This document shows, in pieces, positions 17,133 through 27,892 of a DNA stretch of 60,248 bases. A program made the translations under genes and the position numbers. The notes under the pieces are model-generated. The model worked only from the letters and a program-made list of their open reading frames with translations. It searched no databases and was not told where the DNA came from. Numbering within the stretch: position 1 is the stretch's first letter; each line of letters begins with the position of its first letter. The stretch lies in contig DDFD01000079.1 in NCBI GenBank assembly GCA_002337005.1, forward strand, positions 1 through 60,248, given 5' to 3'. This DNA is from Flavobacteriales bacterium UBA1937. GTDB lineage: Bacteria; Bacteroidota; Bacteroidia; Flavobacteriales; Weeksellaceae.

Positions 17133-20100
17133 TTAAAAATTTACTTTTAGATTAAATGAATAGTTTCTGGTTGTTGGCATTACACCAGATTGATAGCCTT
17201 GGATATTTCCTGAAGACAACCCAGCTTCAGGATCGGCATACGGAAGATTTTTGTGGATAATCCAAAGATTGCTTCCTGAGACTCCCAATGTTAATCCTTG
17301 AATAAAAGTATTACCCAAAACTTTTTTGTCGAAAGTATAAGAAAGTGACGCTTCTCTTAGTTTTATATAACTAGCATCGTAAACGAATGCTGCTGTAGGA
17401 AGATCTGTACCTAAAACCTGACTTGACATTGACCTGTCTAAACGTATTGTATTCGGAATATAATTATTCGGATTGTTTGGATCTACCATTACACCAGGCA
17501 GAATAACACCACCACCATTACTAAGTTCATTTCTTATAGGATTTCCCAAATCATTTAATCCCACAGAATCTGCGTAAATACCGGTTCCGTAGCCATAGTA
17601 TTGGTCTAAAGAAAATATTTTACCGCCTTTTTTCCAATCGATAAGGAAACTGAAATTGAAGTTTTTATATTTAAAACTATTATTCAAACCGGCAATAAAA
17701 TCAGCCTGAAAACTTCCCAAATTATGGTTGGTATCCGATGTGGAAAGATAGGCTCCGTTTTCGCCCACTACTTTGTTGCCATTAGGATCATATACAAAGT
17801 CTGCTCCCCAAATGCTTCCATAATCTCCATTTAGAGGTGCATTTATTGTAATTCCTCCCTGCAAACTACCTATTGTGATATTTTCTATACCAGTTCTTAA
17901 TTGAGTAACCTTAGTTCTTGGGTTTGACCAGTTAAGATTCATATTCCAGTTAAAGTTATCGGATTTAAGAGGTGTGATGTTTAATGATACTTCAAAACCT
18001 TTTGTAGTAAGCTCTCCAGTGTTTTGAATTTTGCTGATTGAGCCATTTGCAAGCGAAATTGGCAAAGGCAAGATTTGGTCGAAAGCAATATTACGGAACC
18101 AAGAAACATCAAAACCAAATCTATTATTGAATAGCTGAACATTGGCTCCGACCTCTAAATTTTTTAATTTTTGCGGCAACAAATCTGCATTTCTTAAGGT
18201 AGTATTAAATGAATATACCGGAGATTCTCCAAAGGCCGATTGCACAATATATCTGTTTCGTAACTGATCTGCTCCTGTGTCTGATCCAACTTCTGCATAT
18301 GCAGCCCTTATTTTACCGAAACTTAGCCACTTTTCTTTGATTAAGTTAGAAAAGACGATACTTGCAGAAACAGATGGATAGTAATAAACAGATTTTTCAG
18401 AAGGCAAAGCCGTTGATTGATCCCGTCTAAAAGTTCCTTCAACATAGTAAGTATTCTTATATCCCAAAGATGCCTGTGCAAAAGCGCCATAAATATATTT
18501 TGATGTGTCAGAAATGATTGGTTTCTCCGGTGTCGCTGCAGAATTGGAAATAGTATAAAGATTAGGAATATATAATCCGCCAGAAGTTGTCTGCGCATTA
18601 GAGTAATTGGTCTGCACATTAATATTTCCCCCTAAAATTGCCTGCAAATTAAAATCATCTAACAATGTTTTTTTGTAGGTTGCGATTACATCATAATTGG
18701 TTTCTCTAAACCTTAAATTTGTAACTGCATAACCGGATGGTTGTTCCAGAGGATTAAAGCTAAAAAATGCAGGCACTGAACCAACAGCTCTTCTTTCTTC
18801 AATCATCATATTATATCCATCGATACCCATTCTTCCGAGAATGCTAAAGTCTTTTGAAATATCATAACTCAAACTAAAGTTTCCAGCAAAACGGTCGCGA
18901 TTATCAGTCTGATAATTCTCGTATCTTTGAAAGTATGGATTATCCCAGTATTGAGGGGCAAGATTGGAAACGCTTTTAATGTTCCATGTGTAATTTTTTC
19001 TGAAATTTTCATATAGATATTGCTGTGTTTTCAGATCCACATTTGTAGCCCACCACTGCCGGAAATTGGTCATAATATTATCACCGTAACCGGTAGAATT
19101 TCTTCCTTTTGTATTTTGAGTGATATAATTTGCAAAGATGGTTGCAGTAAGCTTTTCTGTCAATTTATAAGATGCATTACCACCAAAATTATTTTTCATT
19201 AAAGAAGAATTTGGTAAAATGTCGGTTGCATTTGTATTAGCATAGCTTAATCTAAAAGATGCTTTATCATTACCTCCGCTAAAAGCAATATTATTTACTT
19301 GGTTAGTTCCTTTCTGGAAAAAAGTAATCGGTCCATTTTTGGTCATTACCCATGGTGTCTTTTTACCATAATTCTGTGAATCCGGAATAAATGCATCGTA
19401 TTGCCAAACCAATAAATTAGGATCATAAGGCGCACCATAAGATGCATCGTGACCAAATAATGCTCTTGGACTTCCTTGGTAAGTTGCAAAAACATTTCCT
19501 AAATAACCTTGTCCATATTGTGTTTGATATTCGGGAAAAGTTGCTTTGTCTACAGCAGAAACCGTAATAGAACTGGAAAATTCCAAGCCTATACCTTCTT
19601 TATTCTTTTTCCCTTTTTTTGTTGTAATAATAATTGCCCCATTTTGTGCCCGAGAACCATACAGTGCAGTTGCAGCTGCACCTTTTAGAACATTTACAGA
19701 TTCTATGTCGCTTGGGTTAATATCTGAAACGGGACTACCGTAATCATAACCGCCACCACCGTTTTGCTGAAAATTTGAATTAATGTTACTATTGATAATT
19801 GGAACACCATCTACAACAAAGAGTGCCTGATTATTTCCCAAAATACTCTTGTAGCCCCTTGAAACGGCATTAATGGAGCCTCCAAAATTGGTAGATTGCT
19901 TAATTTCCAAACCGGCAACTTTACCTGATAGATTGTTAAGAAAATTTGTGGTTGGATTTTTGTTGATTTCATCGCTCTTCACTTCCTGTGTGGAATATCC
20001 CAGCGATTTTTTTTCGCGTTTTATCCCTAAAGCAGTAACAACGACCCCTTCAATATTTTGGGTTTTCAAGGTATCTTTTTCCTGTGCAGAAACCAAATGT

Positions 20101-20153
20101 TGTCCCAAAAAAAAGCTTACACCTATCCCAATAATCTTTAGTTGATGTTTCAT
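17133..20153 (-). CDS. SusC/RagA family TonB-linked outer-membrane transporter
   Basis: This encodes 1006 residues from the ATG at 20153 (MKHQLKIIGIGVSFFLGQHL, signal peptide); the upstream ATG at 20186 adds 11 non-signal residues. A short TonB-box region (IEGVVVTALGIKREKKSLGY) leads into a plug with NFGGSINAVSRGYKS, ALFVVDGVP and VNVLKGAAATALYGSRAQNG, then a 22-strand barrel ending SFNLKVNF. The usual N-terminal CarboxypepD-like domain is absent, so it is a short-form SusC. It forms an operon with the SusD gene and sits directly downstream of a LytTR two-component pair. Confidence 0.9.
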   Translation of the reverse strand: MKHQLKIIGIGVSFFLGQHLVSAQEKDTLKTQNIEGVVVTALGIKREKKSLGYSTQEVKSDEINKNPTTNFLNNLSGKVAGLEIKQSTNFGGSINAVSRGYKSILGNNQALFVVDGVPIINSNINSNFQQNGGGGYDYGSPVSDINPSDIESVNVLKGAAATALYGSRAQNGAIIITTKKGKKNKEGIGLEFSSSITVSAVDKATFPEYQTQYGQGYLGNVFATYQGSPRALFGHDASYGAPYDPNLLVWQYDAFIPDSQNYGKKTPWVMTKNGPITFFQKGTNQVNNIAFSGGNDKASFRLSYANTNATDILPNSSLMKNNFGGNASYKLTEKLTATIFANYITQNTKGRNSTGYGDNIMTNFRQWWATNVDLKTQQYLYENFRKNYTWNIKSVSNLAPQYWDNPYFQRYENYQTDNRDRFAGNFSLSYDISKDFSILGRMGIDGYNMMIEERRAVGSVPAFFSFNPLEQPSGYAVTNLRFRETNYDVIATYKKTLLDDFNLQAILGGNINVQTNYSNAQTTSGGLYIPNLYTISNSAATPEKPIISDTSKYIYGAFAQASLGYKNTYYVEGTFRRDQSTALPSEKSVYYYPSVSASIVFSNLIKEKWLSFGKIRAAYAEVGSDTGADQLRNRYIVQSAFGESPVYSFNTTLRNADLLPQKLKNLEVGANVQLFNNRFGFDVSWFRNIAFDQILPLPISLANGSISKIQNTGELTTKGFEVSLNITPLKSDNFNWNMNLNWSNPRTKVTQLRTGIENITIGSLQGGITINAPLNGDYGSIWGADFVYDPNGNKVVGENGAYLSTSDTNHNLGSFQADFIAGLNNSFKYKNFNFSFLIDWKKGGKIFSLDQYYGYGTGIYADSVGLNDLGNPIRNELSNGGGVILPGVMVDPNNPNNYIPNTIRLDRSMSSQVLGTDLPTAAFVYDASYIKLREASLSYTFDKKVLGNTFIQGLTLGVSGSNLWIIHKNLPYADPEAGLSSGNIQGYQSGVMPTTRNYSFNLKVNF

Positions 20154-20282
20154 GATTTTGAATTTTGTTAAATAATTGTTAACCAAAAGTCAAAATTTGT
20201 TAAAGAGTAAAGAAAAAATATCTACAAACTGCTGTTAATGGTCTATTAATATTACAAGGTGAATGTAATACGTTGATATTTT

Positions 20283-20975
20283 TTATATGATAAGCGGTTT
20301 ATATGTTCTACCAATTGGAAGTTTCTTACCATCAACCTGAATTTCGGAGGCGGATTTCGTTTCAATCTTAGAAATAGAAACAATGTAGGATTTGTGGATG
20401 CGGATAAATTGTTTTTTATCCAAAGCTTCCTCCATTCTACTTATGGGCAGCTTTACAATGAAGATTTCAGCTTTAGTATGGATATTGATGTATTCACGAA
20501 AACTTTCGATATAGAAAATATCATCCAGAAAAATCTTAATTTTCTTTTTGCCGATGTTTATATAGATAAAATTACGGTCGGCAACTTCCAGCAAAGCATC
20601 TTCTGCCTTTGCAGAATGCTTAAATTTCCCTATAGCAGTAAGGAATCTGCTGTAAGAAATTGGCTTCATTAAATAATCTACAATATCAAGCTCGTAACCT
20701 TCAACTGCATATTCATGATACGCAGTCGTTACGATTACAAATGGAGGATTTTTCATTTTTCTTAAAAAGTCAAACCCTTTTATTACCGGTAAATGCAGAT
20801 CCAAAAAAATCAAATCTACTTTGTGAATATTTAGAAGACTACTTGCATGCACCACATCAGAACTTTTCCCAACGAGATTCAATTCTTTATCTTGTTTTAC
20901 GAAATTTTCTATAATGTCCGCAGCAATGGGCTCATCTTCTACAATAATGCAGTTATATTTTCTATTAATTTTCAT
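20283..20975 (-). CDS. LytTR-type response regulator
   Basis: This encodes 230 residues: a receiver domain with acidic pocket (EDEP, residues 13-16), phospho-acceptor D59 in FLDLHLP, a T and K in VTTAYHEYA and MKPISYS, and then a LytTR DNA-binding domain (about 130-230) with KFIRIHKSYIVSISKIE and LPIGRTYK. The start overlaps the kinase stop by one base (TAATG), so translation is coupled. It likely binds promoter repeats near the adjacent SusC/SusD operon, but no direct repeats could be tied to it. Confidence 0.88.
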   Translation of the reverse strand: MKINRKYNCIIVEDEPIAADIIENFVKQDKELNLVGKSSDVVHASSLLNIHKVDLIFLDLHLPVIKGFDFLRKMKNPPFVIVTTAYHEYAVEGYELDIVDYLMKPISYSRFLTAIGKFKHSAKAEDALLEVADRNFIYINIGKKKIKIFLDDIFYIESFREYINIHTKAEIFIVKLPISRMEEALDKKQFIRIHKSYIVSISKIETKSASEIQVDGKKLPIGRTYKPLII

Positions 20976-22018
20976 TATTCAAAGAGGATTTTTAGGGTGA
21001 CAAAATAGAGATTTTCACTATCTACAATTGATAAGTTATGTTTGGTATACAATAACTCTAATTGTCTTCTGATATTATTTAGTCCTATTTTCGTGCTGTC
21101 CTTTGGAACATTCTGTTCTTTTGAGTTTTCTACTTCATATATAAGTATCTGGTTTTCAAGTCTTAAATCAATTTTTATAAAAGAATCAAATCTGCTTTCC
21201 GAGGCTCCATGTTTAAAGGCATTTTCAACAAAATGAAGCAGAATTAACGGAGAAATTTCCTGTGAGCTATTATCAATGAAATGATTAAAAACTACATTTA
21301 CTGCTTTATGTCTAATCTTTTGGATGTCAATAAAATCCTGAATATTTTCAATCTCCTTAAGAATAGAGACTTTATCTTTTGCAGAGTCAAAAATATTATA
21401 GCGCATAATTTTGGAAAGCTTCAGAATAATTTCCGGAGTTTCATCTGACTTTTTAAGTGAAAGCCCATAAATATTATTGAGCGTATTGAAAAGAAAATGT
21501 GGATTTATCTGTGTTTTCAGAAATTTCAGTTCTGCATCTGTTTTCTCTTTATGTATTTCTGCTAATTTTTTCTGCGTTTCATTCTGCTGGATAAATTTCA
21601 TAAAGCCCAAGGCAATTCCTACTGCAAAGACAATGTTCATAATAGCATTGAAAATACCAGATAAAGAAAAGCGGGTAGTTTCTTCAGCGTGTAAGAAATA
21701 ATAGGGATAAACCAAATCATGACAAAGAATCCGATATAAAATCACAAAAAATACAAGGATAGCCAATATGGATATAACTTTGAAAAATTTGTTACTGATA
21801 AACTTTATTTTACCGTCAATAACTGCCAAAACAAGATAAAAAGCAGGAATCTCCGCAATAAGAAAAGTAAATTCTGAAACTACTGACAAAAAAAAGAGCT
21901 TCTTCAGCGTAAAATCTTTAAAAATTTCCTGGAGAAAAAGGAATTGCGCATTAACTTCAAAAAGATAATAGGCAATCCAAAAGTAGAGCTGATATTTTAT
22001 ATTTCGCTGAAGTTTCAA
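20975..22018 (-). CDS. LytS/YehU-like sensor histidine kinase
   Basis: This encodes 347 residues with four transmembrane helices in the first 140 residues, then a short coiled coil and a His_kinase domain with QINPHFLFNTLNN (phospho-acceptor H174). The GHKL ATPase part has NAFKHG (N-box-like) and IGLNNIRRQLELLY. It has no large extracellular sensor domain, so it may sense membrane or accessory-protein cues. It forms a two-component pair with the overlapping LytTR response regulator, and the SusC/SusD operon follows on the same strand. Confidence 0.88.
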   Translation of the reverse strand: MKLQRNIKYQLYFWIAYYLFEVNAQFLFLQEIFKDFTLKKLFFLSVVSEFTFLIAEIPAFYLVLAVIDGKIKFISNKFFKVISILAILVFFVILYRILCHDLVYPYYFLHAEETTRFSLSGIFNAIMNIVFAVGIALGFMKFIQQNETQKKLAEIHKEKTDAELKFLKTQINPHFLFNTLNNIYGLSLKKSDETPEIILKLSKIMRYNIFDSAKDKVSILKEIENIQDFIDIQKIRHKAVNVVFNHFIDNSSQEISPLILLHFVENAFKHGASESRFDSFIKIDLRLENQILIYEVENSKEQNVPKDSTKIGLNNIRRQLELLYTKHNLSIVDSENLYFVTLKILFE

Positions 22019-22183
22019 AACTATTAATTTAACTTAAATAAAAAGCAGACAAAGCTCTAACCATTTTACCTGTAATTTTAAACAAATCTACGAATTACAA
22101 TCTAAAGTCTATAAACGGGAATATACTTTCTAAGGAAAAAGGATATCTTTTCTATTGCTCCCTATTTTTTTAGAGGTACAAAA

Positions 22184-22561
22184 TTAAAATTTATACAATC
22201 CTTTTGGAAAAACAAAAGAAAGAAAACAAAATATTAAAAGGAAATTATATTCGATGCCGTTTCTTCCACCACCAACGACGTACCATCCTTCATCAGCATG
22301 AATCATTATGATTCCCATAACCAAGACTAAAATATTTAGAACGGATATATACTTTAAATTTTTATTCCATATAAGTAAAGGAACGCTTAATAAATGGATG
22401 AGTTTAACCAAAATTGCAGCCGGAATGCCAAAACTACCAAAACCTTGTCCCGACAAATAATTCCTACCAAAATCTAAAACATCCATTGAAATAAAAGACG
22501 GAACTGCATGCGTCGCCATAATGACAGCCAACGAAAATCTGAGAAAAAATGAATTGACCAT
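22184..22561 (-). CDS. DoxX family membrane protein
   Basis: This encodes 125 residues from the ATG at 22561 (MVNSFFLRFSLAVIMATHAV). It has four transmembrane helices. FLRFSLAVIMATHAVPSF and GFGSFGIPAAILVKLIHLLSVPLLIW are DoxX-like helix 1 and 2 motifs. The family acts in membrane redox or quinone contexts, with no defined reaction here. I rejected the ATG at 22606, which adds polar residues before helix 1. It stands alone in the minus-strand block. Confidence 0.7.
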   Translation of the reverse strand: MVNSFFLRFSLAVIMATHAVPSFISMDVLDFGRNYLSGQGFGSFGIPAAILVKLIHLLSVPLLIWNKNLKYISVLNILVLVMGIIMIHADEGWYVVGGGRNGIEYNFLLIFCFLSFVFPKGLYKF

Positions 22562-22759
22562 AATTTTTTTTCCGAAATTATACTTTGCATAATTTAAGTT
22601 TAGCAAAAAAAATACGAATAACTCTTTACTGGCTACTAAAATTTTTTGCAGTGTAGTTGTTAAACTATTAATATAAAATCTCTCGTCAATTGAAACTCCC
22701 TTTTATTAAAAAATCATATCAAAATTATTTTTTTGGTCTCACACAAATAGTTTATAATT

Positions 22760-23473
22760 TTACAAAACAAGCTCCATTGTCATTTGTCTCCCATTTGCAT
22801 TGATTTCCTGTTTCAAAAGCTGTCTTGTATAGCAATCTATATAATAGGTTGAAGTGGTGGATTCTCCAGAAATTTCATCTGAAACAGTAACAATAAAAAC
22901 CTCTTTATTTAATAATTTTCCTCCTTTTGTGTTTTTGATGTAAGCATTCAAAAGTTGCTTTTTATTTGTAGGATTATAATCGAAAATCGGAATTGTGGCC
23001 GTATAATTTTCCTTCAACGGTAAAAAACGTATTAGATATGGATAGACATTACTATCGAAAAAATTTCCTTTGTTATCTTTGTAAATTAGACTTTTAATCT
23101 TACTGTTTTTATCGAAATAATATCCTTCAACTTTTTTGCTAAATTTCAAAACCATATCTCTTTGCTTATTAAAAGAAGAATGGTAAATAGGTGTAAGATT
23201 CTTTCTTCCTACTTTTGTAGAATCTGTCCATGGATCAGAAGCCATTTTCATTTTTACCGAAGTTATAATCAGTATTTCATTCTTACTTTTAGTAACCTTC
23301 GTGCTTACATCTGCAATCTCAATCTTTTGTTCTCCTTGTTTTGCAAACCATTTCATCGTATAAGTTTCATTATGAATAGTCTTTTGGCTCAATTTCACAT
23401 TAGTTGGAGTAACCAATGCTTGGGCGGATATTTTGACGCTTGTCAAAAAAAGTAAGAGAATTATTTTTTTCAT
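22760..23473 (-). CDS. Secreted DUF3108/GLPGLI-like protein
   Basis: This encodes 237 residues with the signal peptide MKKIILLLFLTSVKISAQ. I took 23473 as the start because it gives a clean signal peptide; the frame extends upstream to 23569. The mature protein is beta-rich: YTMKWFAKQGEQKIEIADVST, KVGRKNLTPIYHSSFN and a C-terminal STTSTYYIDCYTRQLLKQEI. It resembles envelope proteins with repeated two-strand units that bind lipid or peptide, but the exact family is uncertain. It is divergent from the PAS-LuxR gene. Confidence 0.55.
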   Translation of the reverse strand: MKKIILLLFLTSVKISAQALVTPTNVKLSQKTIHNETYTMKWFAKQGEQKIEIADVSTKVTKSKNEILIITSVKMKMASDPWTDSTKVGRKNLTPIYHSSFNKQRDMVLKFSKKVEGYYFDKNSKIKSLIYKDNKGNFFDSNVYPYLIRFLPLKENYTATIPIFDYNPTNKKQLLNAYIKNTKGGKLLNKEVFIVTVSDEISGESTTSTYYIDCYTRQLLKQEINANGRQMTMELVL

Positions 23474-23739
23474 ATTAATTTTTGAAAGCAATACTCTAAA
23501 TGATTTTTTCTTTAGTGTTTTCATATTTTTTAATTTATTAAAGTGTGTGTAGAAATGCAAGCATGCCAACTCTTCACAAGAGTTTAAAAAAAAATTATAA
23601 CATAAATTACCGAACTATATTTGCTATAGAAAATACTGATAAATAATTATTTTGATGCCATCAGAGAAAATTTGCATCATATCACCTTAATTCTGTGCTA
23701 AATAATATTTCATAACTTTACAAAAACTTTATTCAAAAA

Positions 23740-24507
23740 ATGGCCGAAACAAATAGTATCCATGAAATTTTTTTCAAATATCTGTCTCAATATGATTTCA
23801 ATGAAGAAATTTTAGATTATTCTATTGTAGATAATTATATCAAAACATTGCAATCTATTTCTGAAATCGGAAATTCCGGAACAGGAATATTTGATATCTC
23901 AAAGAAAGAAGCCATTTTCTATTCCTCTAATTTTGGAAAATTACTGGGCTATTCTCCCACAGATTATGAAATATTAGGACAAGATTTTTTTGCAAAAAAA
24001 ATTCATCCGGATGATGCTTATAAATGTAGCGTAAGCGGGGTTACTATTTTAAAAATTTTAAGCAATTTTAATAGTTCTGAAAAACTTACGCACAAAATGA
24101 TTTCTGAATACCGTATGTTGAATAAACAAAACAAATACATTAAGCTTATTGAGCAATATCAGGTTTTAGAACTTGATGAGAAAGGACAAATTTGGCTATT
24201 GATGAATATTGTAGATATTTCGCCTAACCAAGATGAGTTTGAAGGCAGTAAGAGTAAATTGTATAACTATAAAACAGGACAAATTATTCCTCTAGAAGAT
24301 AACCCAAAGATACAATTTGAATTAACTAAACGAGAAACAGAAATTCTTAGTCTTGTGAGAGATGGTTTTCTAAGCAAAGAAATTTCTGATAAACTATCAA
24401 TAAGTGTGCATACAGTAAATACACACCGACAAAGATTTCTAGAAAAATTGGGAGCAAATAATTCTATGGAAGCAGTCATTTTTGCTTCCAAATATGGCCT
24501 TTTATAG
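23740..24507 (+). CDS. PAS-domain LuxR-type transcriptional regulator
   Basis: This encodes 255 residues. Residues 40-160 are a PAS fold (FYSSNFGKLLGYSP, IHPDDAYKC) and residues 190-255 are a LuxR/FixJ helix-turn-helix (LTKRETEILSLV, KEISDKLSISVHTVNTHRQR). This architecture is common in Flavobacteriia as stand-alone regulators. No receiver domain is present, so signal input is through the PAS fold. It is transcribed toward the TonB-dependent receptor that begins 71 bp downstream and is its natural regulatory candidate. Confidence 0.85.
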   Translation: MAETNSIHEIFFKYLSQYDFNEEILDYSIVDNYIKTLQSISEIGNSGTGIFDISKKEAIFYSSNFGKLLGYSPTDYEILGQDFFAKKIHPDDAYKCSVSGVTILKILSNFNSSEKLTHKMISEYRMLNKQNKYIKLIEQYQVLELDEKGQIWLLMNIVDISPNQDEFEGSKSKLYNYKTGQIIPLEDNPKIQFELTKRETEILSLVRDGFLSKEISDKLSISVHTVNTHRQRFLEKLGANNSMEAVIFASKYGLL

Positions 24508-24578
24508 TTGTTTTTACTGATTAATCAGTATTTCTTAACTTTTTGTTTTCAAGGAGATTTGCAGAAAAGTAAATTTTC

Positions 24579-26896
24579 ATGAAAACAAAAGCAATCTTCT
24601 TATTTCTTTTAGCCATTACGCTACAAATTTTTGCCCAAACTCCCACACAAACAATTAAAGGTTTAGTTTTAGACGCATCTTCTAACAAACCTATAGAAAA
24701 TGCAATATTTTCTATTAACAATACTGAGATTTTCACTAAAACTGATGTTTCAGGAAATTTCAATTTAAAAAATATTCCTATAGGAACTTATTCCTTTAAA
24801 ATTTCTGCTGAAAATTATGAAACTTACTTCATCAGTGAGGCAATAATCAACTCTGCTAAAGAGACCAACCTTAATATTTTTCTATCTGAAAAAATTAAAA
24901 CAATTGACGAGGTTGTAATAAAACGGAAAATCAACAAACAAACTCCCTTAAATACAACAGCTTCCGTTGGTGCAAAAATGTTGAGCATGGAAGAAGCAAG
25001 TAGATATGCTGGAGGATTTGATGATCCAGCGAGGTTGGTTTCTACTTTTGCAGGAGTAAGCAGTAATGTTGGCAACAATGGCATAAGTGTTCACGGAAAT
25101 AATCCGAAATATTTGCAATGGAAATTGGAAGGGATTGAAATCCCAAACCCAAATCATTTTGCCGACACCAGCACTTTTGGAGCAGGAATACTTTCTGGTT
25201 TGAGTAGCCACAACCTAGGAAATTCGGATTTTTTTTCAGGTGCTTTTCCAGCAGAATACAGCAATGCCCTTTCAGGTATTTTTGACATGAACATTAGGAA
25301 GGGAAATACAGGAAAAAAAGAAAGAACATTTCAGGCCGGATTTACAGGCTTTGATTACTCGGAAGAAGGTCCTTTTAAAAAGGGAGGAAATTCAAGTTAT
25401 ATTTTCAACTATAGGTATTCTTCATTGTCATTGCTTAAAAATTTATTTCCACAGGACGCAGGAAAAGGCATTAAATATCAAGATCTCTCTTTTAAATTGA
25501 ATTTTCCGACAAAAAAAGCCGGCACATTTTCTCTCTGGGGATTGGAAATGAAAGATTTCACAGGAATTGACGCCAAAACAAATCCCAATGATTGGGAAAC
25601 TATTGCCGACAAGCAAACCATGAACATCGATTATAAATTAAGCACTCTTGGTTTAAGTCATAAAATACTGGTCAACGAGAAATCATATATAAAATCGATT
25701 CTAGCTACAACATCCAACAACATAAATATTGATGTTGACCTAATTGATCAAAATGGAAATTTAAATCCTGATTCCAATGTTAAAAACAGCATGACAAACA
25801 TTATATTATCATCTTATATCAACACAAAATTCAGTCCTAAAAACATCAATAAAACTGGATTCACCATTACAAATATGAGATACAACATGCTGATTGATAA
25901 AAACTCCTTGAATATCGTCGATAATGATGGCAACTCGTTTCTAATGAATGCTTATTCCAATACGACATATAATATTAGCAACAACCTGAATTTTAACATT
26001 GGCGTAAGTTCCCAGTATTTTGCACTGAATAACAAATTCACTATTGAACCTAGATTTGGATTGAAATACTATTTTTCACCTGAACATATTGTAAGTTTCG
26101 GATATGGCCTTCATAGTCGTTTAGAAAGTTTAAACTACTATTTCTCCAAAAACCCGAGTTACAATAATGAACTTATCAATAAAAACCTTGATTTCACGAA
26201 ATCTCATCATTTTGCCATAGATTATGATTTCAATATTTCACAAAACGTACATCTCAAAACGGAAATTTTTTTCCAGAATATTTATAATGTACCCGTTATA
26301 AAAGATAGCTCTTTTTCAATACTAAATAATGTAAATGATTGGTTTGTTAATAGCAAGTTAGAAAACACAGGAAAAGGTAGAAACTATGGCATAGATATTA
26401 GTTTGGATAAATACATTACCAATGGATTTTACTATAATATCAATGTGTCCCTTTTCAGCACAGAATATACAGGAGGTCACAATATTTGGAAAAAAACAAG
26501 GTTTGACAGGAACTACGCCATTAATATTTTAGGAGGCAAGGAATGGACATTCGGTGAAGAAAAAAATAGAGCATTTGGTGCCAACTTTAGACTAATTTTC
26601 AAGGTGGTGATAGATATTCACCAATCGATCTAGGAAATTCAATAATTAAACAAGATGTTGTCTTTGATGAAAACAGAGCATTTTCACAACAACTTTCACC
26701 ATCGTTTGTAACACATTTTACATTTTTATATCGAGTAAATAAGAAAAAATCAACACAAGAAATTGCATTGAAAATATTAAATGCAAATAGATATAAAGAG
26801 TTTTACGATTTCAGGTTTAATTATAAAACACAAAGCGTTGATGAACATAGAGACGCTATCGTAATTCCTAACTTGAGTTATAAAATTGAGTTTTAA
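24579..26896 (+). pseudogene. TonB-dependent receptor with one frameshift
   Basis: The first frame (24579-26633, 684 codons) has the signal peptide MKTKAIFLFLLAITLQIFAQ, a CarboxypepD-like domain (IKGLVLDASSNKPIENA), a plug (SVHGNNPKYLQWKLEGI, FFSGAFPAEYSNALSG) and most of the barrel. Near 26605 the protein-like reading moves to another frame, from NFRLIFK to GGDRYSPIDLGNSII, and runs to NLSYKIEF and a TAA at 26896. One missing base in ATTTTCAAGG (ATT TTC CAA GG) would explain it. Ligand unknown. This could be genuine decay, phase variation or a sequencing slip. Confidence 0.85.
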
Positions 26897-26995
26897 TAGA
26901 ATTCTTTTTTTAATTTAAAACCAGGTATTTTACCCAAAATTGTTTGCTTATTTTTGTTTGCATTCCCTTCATAAACATGATCTTTGATTGTAAAT

Positions 26996-27289
26996 TTATA
27001 TTGCATCATTTTTTAATTTATGCTTTATATTTAATAATATTTTTAAATTTGACATATCCTCGCTCACTTTCTTATCCAATATTTTTGCATAATGCTGTGT
27101 CGTTTTAATTCTTTTATGGCCAAGCATTTTACTTACGCCTTTAATGGAAACATTATTTGACAAAGTAACTGTAGTAGCAAAAGTATGACGTGCACAGTGA
27201 AAAGTAAGTTTCTTTGAGATTTCGCAATTGTCGGCAATCTCGAAGGTCACCTTTTGATTTGAGAAAAATTGGATTGTTTTGATATTCAT
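26996..27289 (-). pseudogene. Tyrosine recombinase C-terminal stub
   Basis: This 97-codon frame carries the last catalytic block of a Bacteroidota tyrosine integrase. It has FHCARHTFATTVTLSNNVS (HxxR), VSKMLGHKRIKTTQHYAKI (H plus the nucleophile Y) and KVSEDM. Complete proteins are about 400 residues; the core-binding domain and the first catalytic arginine region are missing. It is therefore a dead remnant. It marks a likely edge of the accessory region to its right. Confidence 0.85.
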
Positions 27290-27892
27290 CCAAAAGAAAA
27301 AGCCCCTAAATCCTACGATTTAAGGGCTTTTGTTTGAAATTGTTGTAATTTCTGTGGTTTCTCCAGGAATATGTATATCTTTCCAAACACCGATTGATAG
27401 GCAATTTTTTGGAAAGGGAGATTTTCAAGGTAACCGATTATTCCACCATGTGAAATACAACAATTTTTGCTTAAATCTTAGATTGTAAATTTATGAATAT
27501 ATTTTGAATTAAATACACTTAAAATTAATGTCTTTATCTCATTTTATGTTCCAATTTTCTATGGTGGGTAGTTCCGTTTTTTAAAACCACTTTTTCAAAA
27601 AAACAATTTTTCAAAATCACCTTTCAAAATAGAAAAACGAGTTCCGAGTTTTTTCAAATCCTTTCCGACAGGAAGGCAAGAATTCTTTGAAACCCAATTT
27701 GAAAAATTGTGGGCACAAAGACACATCTTGCCGTTACTTTGTAATAATTAAATAGAAATATTTTAGAGCTCTAAAATTTTAAAGCACCAATAATTAAATC
27801 ACTAATAATCAATATTTTAAATTTTATTTAAACAATCTTTGCTGTTGAAAGAAAAAAGAACAGATTGTAGAGAAGTAAAAAAATAGGCTTAC
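27290..27892. other. Gene-free AT-rich stretch
   Basis: I find no gene here. It holds a hairpin near its left end (listed separately), then A/T-rich sequence with T and A runs and a short imperfect hairpin near 27658 (CTTTCC-GACA-GGAAGG). It could contain part of an old integration or transfer site, but no such site was identified. Confidence 0.5.
27301..27331. terminator. Hairpin terminator, bidirectional
   Basis: The arms AGCCCCTAAATC and GATTTAAGGGCT pair over 12 positions with one mismatch and a CTAC loop. T-rich tracts follow on both strands (GGGCTTTTGTTT on plus, GGGGCTTTTTCTTTT on minus). It sits 12 bp upstream of the integrase stub, so it probably belonged to a lost upstream gene. 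Confidence 0.55.

Noticed and set aside
23568..23584. AACTCTT-CAC-AAGAGTT dyad upstream of the secreted DUF3108-like gene as a terminator
   Set aside because: No gene ends there, and the A-run follows on the wrong side for the minus strand; it is kept only as a weak dyad.
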